Assembly: GCA_021772135.1 (NCBI GenBank)
Contig: JADYXQ010000302.1
Location: forward strand, 1-38,617
Reading direction: 5' to 3'
Length of the DNA: 38,617 bases
From: Candidatus Obscuribacter sp.
GTDB lineage: Bacteria; Cyanobacteriota; Vampirovibrionia; Obscuribacterales; Obscuribacteraceae
The notes beneath the pieces are model-generated. The model worked only from the letters and a program-made list of their open reading frames with translations. It ran no database searches and had not been told where the DNA came from. The position numbers were made by a program, and so were the translations under genes. Below are positions 17,901 to 24,217 of this stretch, one piece after another; the stretch's first letter is position 1; each line of letters begins with the position of its first letter.

Positions 17901-18247
17901 CGCTTTTGTTCGTCGGCCATGTCAAATCTGATGCCGGGATTGTGCTTCGCAATATGCGTCAGAACCACGGCTACAGAGTGCTTGCAGACATCTTCAAAAT
18001 AAGGGCAAGAGCAAGCGGCGCGAAAAACCATGGGCGAATCGATGTCGACCACAATTTTGTAAGCGTCTTTTTCTGAGCCGATCACCAGCGCTTCGATATT
18101 TGCGCCATCTTCGCTTTCAGAATATTTGAGCACTTTCTTGCGGCGATAGTATTGAACTCCCCGCCGATAGACCGGTTCACTGCTGGCCTCTTGCAGGGCA
18201 GAAAGTGATAGTGAAATTTTTTTTCCAGATCCCGATATTTGCTTCAT
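14948..18247 (-). CDS. SWIM zinc-finger SNF2-family helicase
   Basis: The 1099-residue protein has an N-terminal SWIM zinc finger (Cys79, Cys81, Cys88, His90; CSCPYFEDVCKH). A long middle region (about 130-600) is typical of bacterial SNF2 proteins with SWIM domains. The SNF2 ATPase core runs from about 625 to 1095: motif I DDMGLGKT (655-661), DEAQ box (759-762), SGTPVENR (787-794), and C-terminal motifs SLKAGGTGLNLT and DRAHRIGQ. Such proteins are ATP-driven DNA translocases that move or remove DNA-bound proteins, possibly RNA polymerase as RapA/HepA does. The gene appears monocistronic, with weak AAGG upstream of the ATG. All core motifs look intact. Confidence 0.93.
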   Translation of the reverse strand: MKQISGSGKKISLSLSALQEASSEPVYRRGVQYYRRKKVLKYSESEDGANIEALVIGSEKDAYKIVVDIDSPMVFRAACSCPYFEDVCKHSVAVVLTHIAKHNPGIRFDMADEQKRESPQEKGPKAKDLLDDPREEGVVADERDFELGLLVLEKPLAMIVGVVPNEPQGKVNILKVPSEVVPTLPPDSRIQRLAKYLTSLPQTTKGPAGGHRIPRGDEGTVIGHLSLCCKLTNTTTNELVQFSDKALSPRAVLSETESGELMLRLEGVTEEGEAVEHPVFFMGASSWILSNNTFYSIDLSAIHRSFQYFDSFGYMVVKLEVVPKFLSVDLPVLKKRMPVLLDETAAPFPVAITEPPQVVIKLSERKLPGAAGNNTIISSHGASAAASKKPAQDSSSLELSLGFRYGDLVLQSRDETSAVESEKFTRTISEVGQSVWVERQWEPENQVRRFLTNMMPIRTIADRFSFVEEQALDALFHLSSEQAQDWDTAGWDQLGFYRVRKEELGLSAKLSLKKESYKFDFDLQCSAGDEEVAFPLVIEALFKNRSYLKLSDGQFVRVPTPTLMGLLKSIGQSKDSARPLYQALGILHALETHEIPVQADKGFQEFIHKIHHFRELPPFELPKDFKGELREYQKEGCNWLMFLREYGLAGILADDMGLGKTIQTLAMLLKHYQNGKKNDRAPALVVAPTSVVYNWLSEASKFTPDLKTALFLGRDRGELLKRLGKESTNKPHVIFTTYGIIRRDYEQLKNIQFEFLILDEAQNIKNPESVGAIAAKSIKAFHRLALSGTPVENRLKELWSLFDFLMPEFLGQYKDFNEVFERPIEAGLDGAGMKLRKTVHPFILRRLKSQVEKDLPDRTDIIQLCEFDDEQRSLYLDVLDECRQRVFNEVASRGIKRSSISILAELLRLRQVCCDPKLLKNREKVTDQSAKLDALMHMIGEVVDEGHKILIFSQFVEMLSIIRKNLEKQGYTYEYLDGQTPAKERLDRVERFNQTPSIPIFLISLKAGGTGLNLTGADYVIHYDPWWNPAVENQATDRAHRIGQTRHVFNYKLITRGTVEEKILALQQKKKELADLIIGGDDSVAKELTQEDLEFLFSF

Positions 18248-18419
18248 GCAAAATTAGCCTTGGAAGGGCAATCTCCGCCTTTGAAATCGACGGTTTCACC
18301 AACTAAATAAGAGCAAATGACCGCTCGGAGCGGTGATTGCAGCTTTCCTTCGCGAAAGCCTGGTGAACAGAATTAGCTTAGCACGACTTAGAGCCTTCTT
18401 GAGAAGGGCCCTAGCCAAA

Positions 18420-19649
18420 TTAGTGCGGGCTCATATCAATAACGTCGGCGTTGGCGGCCTGCTGTGGCTGCTGTGGCTGCTGCTGAGCGTGAATTGGGGT
18501 TGGGGCCGGAGACGGGGCGCGATTAAACGCTCCCTCGACAATGCGTTTCATCTCCACCTGTCTTTCTTCAAGCGAATTGCAATAGTCATGGAGAATATTG
18601 GCCTGACTGCGCAAGGCTGTGGCATTGTCTGAAAGATCAGGAATTAAGATTTCTATTTCTTCTAAAATCGATGAAGGCGGGCTGGCCACCGGTCTGATAC
18701 GCACATGCGAAATCACCTGTTGCCCAGATGCGTTAGCCATATTGGCCGCTTCTTTGCTATTGGGCGGCACGGCGAAATTGCCACTGGTGCTCATACTTCC
18801 GGCCAGAGCGTCTCTCAGGCGCTCAAGATTTTGCTTGAGGCCAACGGCTCGGCGATAGGCCTGGTCTGCCTCTCTTTCAAGCCATACTTTGCGGGCTTTT
18901 TGCGTGGCCAGCTCGTTGCTTAGATGCTCTAGCGCCTTTTTGCGAATATCCAGTTCGCGTCTCACATGTTCTACTTCTTTCTGTTTCAGCTCCAGTCCGC
19001 GCCGGCGCAGATAAATTAGAAGCAAAATCACCAGAGAGAAGCCGACAGAGGCCATGGAAATATAAAAATATCCCCGTTTGGCGCCTGACATTTCAGCCAC
19101 CCCGGTGACCAAGAAATTGCCAATGTCTTCAGCAAACGGTGGCGGAGGGCTGCGCAAATAATAGATTCGACCCAAAATTTTGCCGCGCACTTTAGCGCCG
19201 GTAGCTTTTGCCTTTTCTTCACGTGGAGATGCATGTGAATACAGCGGTTCAAGCTGAGGTGGGTCGGTAATCAGGTCAAAGGGCTCTTCGCCATGTGCCA
19301 GGCCCTCGGCTGTAGCGTCCTTTTGCCATGACTGGCGATGATAGATTTTGTCTGTTCTATAAAGAACGTTCTCGCCTGATGGGTCGGTGACAACCAGGCC
19401 GAATAAACCGTAGCTTGAGTCAAGAGTTTTTTGAATCAGGTCGTCGCGGCCTTCCTGAATCATGGCCGAAAGAGTGGCCGGCAAAGTGTGGTGGAGCAGA
19501 TTAAAATCGGTGGTTTGCACTCGGGCAATAGTGCCCTGCCAATAGCTCTGATAGTGAACCGAGCATAGAGTGAGCCAGATCACGACACCGGCCATACAAA
19601 CAGCTGGCAGCAGTATGCGATTGCGAAGTGAGAGCAGAATCTTATCCAT
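18420..19649 (-). CDS. Membrane-anchored coiled-coil protein with periplasmic sensor-like region
   Basis: From the ATG at 19649 the protein is 409 residues. It has a membrane helix near the start (about 11-32), an extracytoplasmic region (about 35-190) ending near a second helix (about 192-215, ISMASVGFSLVILLLIYL), then a basic stop-transfer and a coiled coil (about 218-290). A Pro/Gln-rich C-terminal tail follows. The layout resembles a chemoreceptor or sensor kinase that has lost its output domain: no HAMP, kinase, GGDEF or methyl-accepting segment is visible. An in-frame ATG at 19778 would add 43 residues read from a strong hairpin (19697-19730), so I rejected it. No family recognised. Confidence 0.65.
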   Translation of the reverse strand: MDKILLSLRNRILLPAVCMAGVVIWLTLCSVHYQSYWQGTIARVQTTDFNLLHHTLPATLSAMIQEGRDDLIQKTLDSSYGLFGLVVTDPSGENVLYRTDKIYHRQSWQKDATAEGLAHGEEPFDLITDPPQLEPLYSHASPREEKAKATGAKVRGKILGRIYYLRSPPPPFAEDIGNFLVTGVAEMSGAKRGYFYISMASVGFSLVILLLIYLRRRGLELKQKEVEHVRRELDIRKKALEHLSNELATQKARKVWLEREADQAYRRAVGLKQNLERLRDALAGSMSTSGNFAVPPNSKEAANMANASGQQVISHVRIRPVASPPSSILEEIEILIPDLSDNATALRSQANILHDYCNSLEERQVEMKRIVEGAFNRAPSPAPTPIHAQQQPQQPQQAANADVIDMSPH

Positions 19650-19696
19650 CAACGGCGAGTCTACACCCGCATGTATCTGATGTACATACGGGTTTT

Positions 19697-19730
19697 CCCA
19701 GGGTGGCGATTTTTTTTGCCACCGCCTGGG
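19697..19730. repeat. Strong inverted repeat with T-rich loop
   Basis: CCCAGG-GTGGC (19697-19707) pairs with GCCAC-CG-CCTGGG (19718-19730): eleven base pairs with a two-base bulge and a loop of GA plus eight T. It lies about 47 bases upstream of the start at 19649 on the minus strand, so it is in that gene's 5' leader. On the plus strand a T-run follows at 19742-19748. It may be a leader hairpin of the membrane protein gene or a terminator for plus-strand antisense transcription. Confidence 0.6.
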
Positions 19731-19921
19731 GCTTTTCGCTCTTTTTTTAAAGATGTTTGCCATCCAAGGCAAAATCATGTTTATAAGTCACAAATATCTG
19801 GGTATTTATTACTCATGGACGAAAGCTCTCACGGAGGAATCGGTTAGAGCCAAACTTGGTCAAAACCTCGTGTCTACTACAAACCCAAACGGGAAATACC
19901 ACCACTAGGTGGCTACATATT

Positions 19922-19934
19922 CGAACATATGTTC
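19922..19934. promoter_or_regulatory. SOS-box-like palindrome
   Basis: CGAACATATGTTC contains the perfect 12-base palindrome GAACATATGTTC and matches the Bacillus-type LexA/DinR box (CGAAC-N4-GTTCG) except at the last base. It lies 209 bases upstream of the MshEN-repeat gene, immediately before the hairpin at 19938. A chance palindrome is possible, and no lexA or repair gene is adjacent. Confidence 0.35.
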
Positions 19935-19937
19935 AAT

Positions 19938-19962
19938 AAGCCGGGCGCTCGTCGCCCGGCTT
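19938..19962 (+). terminator. Perfect GC-rich hairpin, terminator-like
   Basis: AAGCCGGGCG (19938-19947) pairs perfectly with CGCCCGGCTT (19953-19962) around the loop CTCGT. Only a weak T-rich tail (CTGTT) follows. It could end a short upstream transcript, act in attenuation before the gene at 20143, or be a stable element of a small RNA. Confidence 0.5.
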
Positions 19963-20142
19963 CTGTTATGCCACCAAATGTGGTTGCATATTTGTTCACG
20001 TCAAGTGATGAGGGTTTTCAAGGGCGGCCTAAAAGAGGAAACAAAATCTTTTCAGGTCCGTCAGACCGACCATATCAAGTGCCAGTCTTGCGCTAAAATC
20101 AAAACCAGCTCTAATTATCACCATGCCTTACGGATTAATTAA

Positions 20143-21792
20143 ATGACGGCGGCGCCCGACAGTCAGGAATCTACACAGCAAGCCTCGCCAGTCAGACTGG
20201 GCGACCTTCTTACCGGCGCTGGTCTGCTCAAGGCCGAAGACCTTCGCCAGGCGATGATTATCGCAAAAACGCAGTCATTGCCGGTTGGTCGTGTTCTGAT
20301 TATGTCTGGATTTATCATCGAGCCGCACTTGCAGGCTGCAGTGCAGGCTCAGTCGATGCTCAAAGATGGGCTGATTGATTTAGAAACGGCCCTAGGCAGT
20401 TTGCGTGTAATTTCCCGCGACAATGTTCAGCTTGACCAGGCCCTGTCAAAAATGGGTTGGGCCCAGCCAGTTAACCAGGTCACCAATAAACTGGGTGAAC
20501 TGCTATTTGAAGCGGGCATAGTCACCAGAGCTCAACTGGAGCAATCCCTGGTGCAAGGTGAAAGCAGCGGCCTGCCGCTTGGTCGGGTGCTCGTTATCAA
20601 CGGCATGCTCTCAGAGCAATTGCTTTCGTCAACTCTAAATGCCCAGATTCTTGTTCGCGACAAAAGAGTTACTCGCGAGCAGGCTATTTCAAGCTTGAAA
20701 GCGGCTTTAATTAGACAAGTTCCATTTGAACAGCACCTGGAAGAAACCGGCGTCAGCCTTCACCCCGCAAGCGAGACCGTTCGCCTTGGTGAACTTCTGG
20801 TGATGGCAAAATTGCTAGACGAAGAGAAATTGATGCAGGCTGTGGAATTAGGCCTGGTCAACGAACAACCCATCGGTCAGGTGCTGGTGAAAAACGGCAT
20901 GGTGAGCGAAAACGTATTGGCTACAGCTTTGACCATACAAAGTATGGTGGTCAGAGGCGAATTGCGCAAAAGCCAGAGCGGCCGCGTGCTTGAACTGGTC
21001 AATCAAGAACATATTTCACTTGCCGAAGCGGTTGAAAGGGTGCAACCCACTCCCCCTCGCGATGCAACCAATTTACCTCTCTATCAGTTCTTGCAACTGG
21101 CCGGCGTAATTGGACCCAAAGACATCGAAGAAGCGCTCAAGATGGGCTCTCGCGACACTAACCTTATGGGTCAAATGTTGATGATGACCGGTGCGCTGGA
21201 TCAAAATCTTCTCGGCATTGCCATGAAATGCTCCCAACTAATGGAACGTGGAATTTTAAAAACAGAGCAAGCTGTAATTGCGCTGGGTATTTGCTGGAAG
21301 AGCAAAGCTAGCCTGGAAGATGCTTTTAAACAACTTGGTTGGAGTTCGGCCATCATCTCATCCGCAGCTCCTGCACCGGCTGCGCAGAATCCAGCGATGG
21401 CTGAAGCTGCACCCGCCCCAGAACCAGCACCAAATCCAATTCCAGCATCAGCTCCCGCACAAGCACCGCCGCAAAATCTTGCTGAGACAAATGCCCCTGC
21501 CTCAACCCAGTCAGGCACTCACGCCATTCCCAAGCCTTCTAAATTCGACCAGGCTATTTCTGGTCGCAAAAACAGTTCAAATTCCTCCGCCACCGCTCAC
21601 AATCTGCCTGCCATGCCTATTGGTCAGGCGCTCAGTGTTGAACAAGGCCTGCAACCTTACGACACCGGCGAGATGTCTCCAATTCGAAAAAAAGAAGAGG
21701 CCGAATCCGCAGCCCGAGCCCTTGCAGAAGCGGCAGAGACCGGCTCTAACCCCACCGTTAGCGGCTTTACTGCACCGCCCCCGGTGCAGTAA
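20143..21792 (+). CDS. Protein with four tandem MshEN/GspE_N-like repeats and Pro/Ala-rich tail
   Basis: The 549-residue protein consists of four related blocks at about 17-106, 115-203, 213-299 and 312-400. Each has the pattern RLGELL..AGL....L.QA.......P.GRVLV..GM.....L..A...Q. This is the shape of the N-terminal domain of GspE/PilB/MshE ATPases (MshEN), some of which bind cyclic di-GMP. No Walker A/B ATPase follows. Instead there is a Pro/Ala-rich linker (about 403-450) and a charged tail. Similar standalone proteins could be signal readers or adaptors, but the function here is unknown. The ATG has only weak GGA upstream. A long structured leader precedes the gene and a strong hairpin covers its stop codon. 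Confidence 0.8.
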   Translation: MTAAPDSQESTQQASPVRLGDLLTGAGLLKAEDLRQAMIIAKTQSLPVGRVLIMSGFIIEPHLQAAVQAQSMLKDGLIDLETALGSLRVISRDNVQLDQALSKMGWAQPVNQVTNKLGELLFEAGIVTRAQLEQSLVQGESSGLPLGRVLVINGMLSEQLLSSTLNAQILVRDKRVTREQAISSLKAALIRQVPFEQHLEETGVSLHPASETVRLGELLVMAKLLDEEKLMQAVELGLVNEQPIGQVLVKNGMVSENVLATALTIQSMVVRGELRKSQSGRVLELVNQEHISLAEAVERVQPTPPRDATNLPLYQFLQLAGVIGPKDIEEALKMGSRDTNLMGQMLMMTGALDQNLLGIAMKCSQLMERGILKTEQAVIALGICWKSKASLEDAFKQLGWSSAIISSAAPAPAAQNPAMAEAAPAPEPAPNPIPASAPAQAPPQNLAETNAPASTQSGTHAIPKPSKFDQAISGRKNSSNSSATAHNLPAMPIGQALSVEQGLQPYDTGEMSPIRKKEEAESAARALAEAAETGSNPTVSGFTAPPPVQ

Positions 21793-21797
21793 AGCCG
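21762..21797 (+). terminator. Perfect 16-bp hairpin over the stop codon
   Basis: CGGCTTTACTGCACCG (21762-21777) and its exact reverse complement (21782-21797) enclose a CCCC loop. The stem spans the last eight or so codons and the TAA at 21790-21792. There is no U-tract after it. It may terminate transcription, protect the 3' end or slow terminating ribosomes. The right arm is repeated downstream at 21852-21870. Confidence 0.65.
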
Positions 21798-21870
21798 GCC
21801 AAGAAACGTTTAGCTGATCTTATTCCTTAGTTTTCCCATCGCACTATATATGGTGCACTAAAGCTGGCCA
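21783..21870 (+). repeat. Imperfect 19-bp direct repeat after the MshEN-repeat gene
   Basis: GGTGCAGTAAAGCCGGCCA (21783-21801) recurs as GGTGCACTAAAGCTGGCCA (21852-21870), 17 of 19 bases identical and 69 bases apart. The first copy is the right arm of the stop-codon hairpin, so an inverted third copy lies at 21762-21777. The rest of the interval to the sod gene (21871-22049) holds a small GC hairpin near 21885-21900 and the sod upstream region. Confidence 0.6.
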
Positions 21871-22049
21871 TGTCGCGGTTTCCAAGACGGCGCAGCCGCG
21901 CTGCTGCTGTTGAGATCAAGAATGCAGATTTTGTGAAATTTCCTCAACAATACAATTGCATATGGTATGAATATCAATTCAAATCCAACCATCACCGATC
22001 TGACAAGATCCGCACCCAGACTAAATACTGTGTTGCATAGGAGAGTTTC

Positions 22050-22661
22050 ATGCTTCAACAAAAGATTTCATACAAGCCTTACCCAGTTCAGGATTTCAAA
22101 CACCTGCTCGGTTTGACAGGCATTTCAGATAAAACTTTGGAAATTCACTTCAAGCTTTATGCTGGTTATGTCAAGAATACAAATGACCTCAACGAAAAAA
22201 TCATCGAACTGACAGAAGCCGGCAAGAGCGGTTCACTCGAATACTCAGAACTTAAGCGACGCTACGGTTTTGAATACAACGGTATGAGACTGCACGAATA
22301 CTATTTCGGCAACCTCAAGCCAGGCGGCAGCGAACTTAAAGAAACAAGCGCTCTCGGTAAACTGATCACCGAAACCTATTCTTCAATCGAAGTTTGGAAA
22401 AATGACTTCTTCAAAGTCGGCGCCATGCGCGGCGTTGGCTGGGCAGTATTGTTCCAAGATCCCTTCACCAAAACACTTTCCAACCACTGGATCACATTGC
22501 ACGAAGAAGGCAACATTGCCGGCTTCCAACCAATTTTGGTAATGGACGTTTGGGAGCATGCTTTCTTGCTCGATTACGTTCCTGCTGATCGTCCAAAATA
22601 CATTGAAGCTTTCTACAGCAACATTGACTGGGAAAAAGTGGAAGCAAGACTGCTTAAGTAG
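22050..22661 (+). CDS. sodB: Iron/manganese superoxide dismutase
   Basis: The 203-residue protein belongs to the Fe/Mn SOD family, which converts superoxide to hydrogen peroxide and oxygen. Metal ligands are identifiable as His33 (EIHFKLYAGYV), His82 (LHEYYFGNL), Asp166 and His170 (MDVWEHAF). The first ligand helix is unusual: most family members read H-x-x-x-H-H-x-x-Y-V, whereas here the second-shell histidine is replaced (HFKLYAGYV), as in a divergent SOD subgroup. Fe versus Mn use cannot be read safely. The ATG has an excellent AGGAGAG site at 22038-22045. The gene appears monocistronic, with a terminator hairpin at 22706. Confidence 0.93.
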   Translation: MLQQKISYKPYPVQDFKHLLGLTGISDKTLEIHFKLYAGYVKNTNDLNEKIIELTEAGKSGSLEYSELKRRYGFEYNGMRLHEYYFGNLKPGGSELKETSALGKLITETYSSIEVWKNDFFKVGAMRGVGWAVLFQDPFTKTLSNHWITLHEEGNIAGFQPILVMDVWEHAFLLDYVPADRPKYIEAFYSNIDWEKVEARLLK

Positions 22662-22705
22662 TCTGCTGCCTCAAAGCCAGTTCGTAAAAATAAGCGATAT
22701 TGCGA

Positions 22706-22732
22706 AAGAGCAGGAATTTAATTCCTGCTCTT
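22706..22732 (+). terminator. Terminator-like hairpin after sodB
   Basis: AAGAGCAGGAATT (22706-22718) and AATTCCTGCTCTT (22720-22732) are exact reverse complements around one T. A realistic hairpin uses about 10 bp with a 7-base AT loop. It begins 45 bases after the sodB stop. No U-tract follows. Confidence 0.5.
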
Positions 22733-22884
22733 AGCGCTTCTATGGCTTTCCCTGACTGGCTGTTCGGGCAGCCGGCACAGCCTTAAAAATATCCAATTAG
22801 AAAAACCCCAAGGCAATCAAGACAGAACCACTTGAGAACAGTAAAATACTGACTGGTTCACGGATTATAAAAGGCGCGCCGCTC

Positions 22885-23838
22885 ATGAAAGACAGCACTT
22901 CGACTACGACAACAGCAAAGTTCACTACACCGTTGGAAGATTTTGCAGCTGAACCCCTAGATGCAGACGACGTTCACGGTTATGGCAGTTATTCGGATGA
23001 CGATGACATTGACGATAGCGAGCTTGGCGATCCGGTTGATAGCTGGTCTTATGAAGTGCCCAGACCGTGGCTAACCATGGAACAGGCGGCAAGTATGCTG
23101 GGACGTTCTGCCAGGGGCGTCGAGCGCTCTATTCTAGGCAAATGGGGCAACCATCTACCGGAAGGTTGGAGCGCACGAAGAGTGCGTATTGACGGTCTCG
23201 ATGAATGGAGAATTGTTCCGCCACCAGGATTTAGAATCAAACACAACCGCCGCGATCAGCCAAAAACCGCATTAGGCGAAGAAACAGCAAACATCAGCAT
23301 TGACGATGTCGCTTCCAGCCCCGTGACCATGGAAAAAGGCCCGACAAAAGACGGCAATGGTGATGCAGTTAATTCAACCGTAAGTACAACATCTAAATCA
23401 CGCAGTAAAGAAGGACAGCTTGACGAGCCATTTTCGCTGGAGAAATTTTTGCATTCGGCTGGCCGTATGGCGCAAAAAGAATTGGCCTCTTTCGGAATTT
23501 CCGTAAGACCGACGACTGAGCGAGAACGCACTATTGATGCCGATGTCGAGCGTGCCACCATTGTCATCGATCGATCTGACGAAGTGGAAAAATTACTGCG
23601 AGAACTATCCAGTACCCAAAAAGAGCTGGCCGACCAAAGGCGCATGCACCTTGATGATTTGCGGGCCATGAAAGAGATGCAAAGTTCACTTTTGCTGTTG
23701 GAAGTGCGAGCCAAAGAAACGAGCGAACTTAAACAAGATCTTTGCCTGGCACAGAAAGCTTTGAAAGAACATCGCACTCAGTATCAAGAATTTCTAGCTC
23801 TGCCGTGGTACAAAAGGCTATTCTCGAAACTACCTTAA
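22885..23838 (+). CDS. HTH-domain coiled-coil protein, unknown role
   Basis: The 317-residue protein has an acidic disordered start (Asp-rich 35-50). At about 62-111 there is a helix-turn-helix segment of the MerR/excisionase kind (LTMEQAASMLGRSARGVER ... GLDEWRIVPP). A polar linker follows, then a long heptad-rich coiled coil at about 225-305. It ends in LPWYKRLFSKLP, an amphipathic, possibly membrane-touching motif. DNA binding is inferred from the helix-turn-helix pattern only. It is the first gene of an operon with the Rdx protein (15-base gap) and cmk. The preceding 223 bases hold the sod terminator and, presumably, the promoter. Confidence 0.7.
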   Translation: MKDSTSTTTTAKFTTPLEDFAAEPLDADDVHGYGSYSDDDDIDDSELGDPVDSWSYEVPRPWLTMEQAASMLGRSARGVERSILGKWGNHLPEGWSARRVRIDGLDEWRIVPPPGFRIKHNRRDQPKTALGEETANISIDDVASSPVTMEKGPTKDGNGDAVNSTVSTTSKSRSKEGQLDEPFSLEKFLHSAGRMAQKELASFGISVRPTTERERTIDADVERATIVIDRSDEVEKLLRELSSTQKELADQRRMHLDDLRAMKEMQSSLLLLEVRAKETSELKQDLCLAQKALKEHRTQYQEFLALPWYKRLFSKLP

Positions 23839-23853
23839 GTAGAGGAATTAGCC

Positions 23854-24204
23854 GTGGCTGAAACTACTGATAAGCGCTTCAAAATTACTTATTGCACTTC
23901 ATGCGGTTATCGTGACCGCGCCGTTCAACTGTCAGACCAACTGGAAAAAGATTCGTCAGATCAGTGCACACTGGTACCTTCCGAAGGTGGCGTCTTTGAT
24001 ATTGAAGACAACGGTGTTTTACTCTTTTCAAAAAACAACAGCGGCCGCTTTCCTGAAGAAGGCGAAGTAATGACCATCATCAAAAAGGTAAAAGACGGAA
24101 AAACTCTAGAGGACGCACAAACGCATGCAGCCAACGATGCTGGTCACAGTGGTGGAGTGCTCGACTGGATCTACAGTCTCTTCAGAGCTCCGATACAAAA
24201 ATAG
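23854..24204 (+). CDS. SelW/Rdx-family thioredoxin-like protein
   Basis: The 116-residue protein has the start KITYCTSCGYRDRAVQL, the CxxC redox motif (Cys15 and Cys18) at the end of the first strand seen in the SelW/SelT/SelH (Rdx) family. The selenocysteine position is filled by cysteine. Rdx proteins are small thiol-redox proteins of uncertain substrate. Residues to about 80 cover the family domain; the remaining ~35 form an extra tail ending in VLDWIYSLFRAP, similar to the W..LF end of the preceding gene's product. It starts at GTG with AGAGGAA upstream, 15 bases after the HTH gene and 13 before cmk. Confidence 0.75.
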   Translation: MAETTDKRFKITYCTSCGYRDRAVQLSDQLEKDSSDQCTLVPSEGGVFDIEDNGVLLFSKNNSGRFPEEGEVMTIIKKVKDGKTLEDAQTHAANDAGHSGGVLDWIYSLFRAPIQK

Positions 24205-24217
24205 GTCGGAGAATACA

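Larger units (their letters stand above)
19650..20142 (+). promoter_or_regulatory. Non-coding, hairpin-rich leader region, candidate attenuator or structured RNA
   Basis: I see no convincing gene in these 493 bases. The stretch 19825-19983 is dense in short inverted repeats: 19825-19829/19846-19850, 19884-19892, 19899-19912, 19938-19962 and 19971-19983. GGTGGC at 19908-19913 can pair with CCACC upstream (19899-19903) or with GCCACC downstream (19970-19975), and the downstream copy can instead pair with GTGG at 19980-19983. These pairings exclude one another, as in attenuators and riboswitches. It precedes the MshEN-repeat gene on the plus strand. I could not match it to TPP, SAM, cobalamin, c-di-GMP, 6S, tmRNA or RNase P consensus by eye. 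Confidence 0.4.

Noticed and set aside
17576..18076. Plus-strand frame of 166 codons inside the SNF2 helicase gene
   Set aside because: Fully antisense to a well-supported helicase region, with no family features.
19825..19983. Identification of the leader as a known c-di-GMP riboswitch
   Set aside because: I could not find the conserved GEMM core sequence by eye, so I leave it as an unassigned structured region.
19909..20142. Plus-strand frame upstream of the MshEN-repeat gene
   Set aside because: It is read through the palindrome and hairpins, has no ribosome site and looks like random sequence; the region is better seen as non-coding.
21278..21817. Second plus-strand frame overlapping the end of the MshEN-repeat gene
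   Set aside because: Gln/Pro/Leu-rich shift of the Pro/Ala-rich tail, with no independent start signal.
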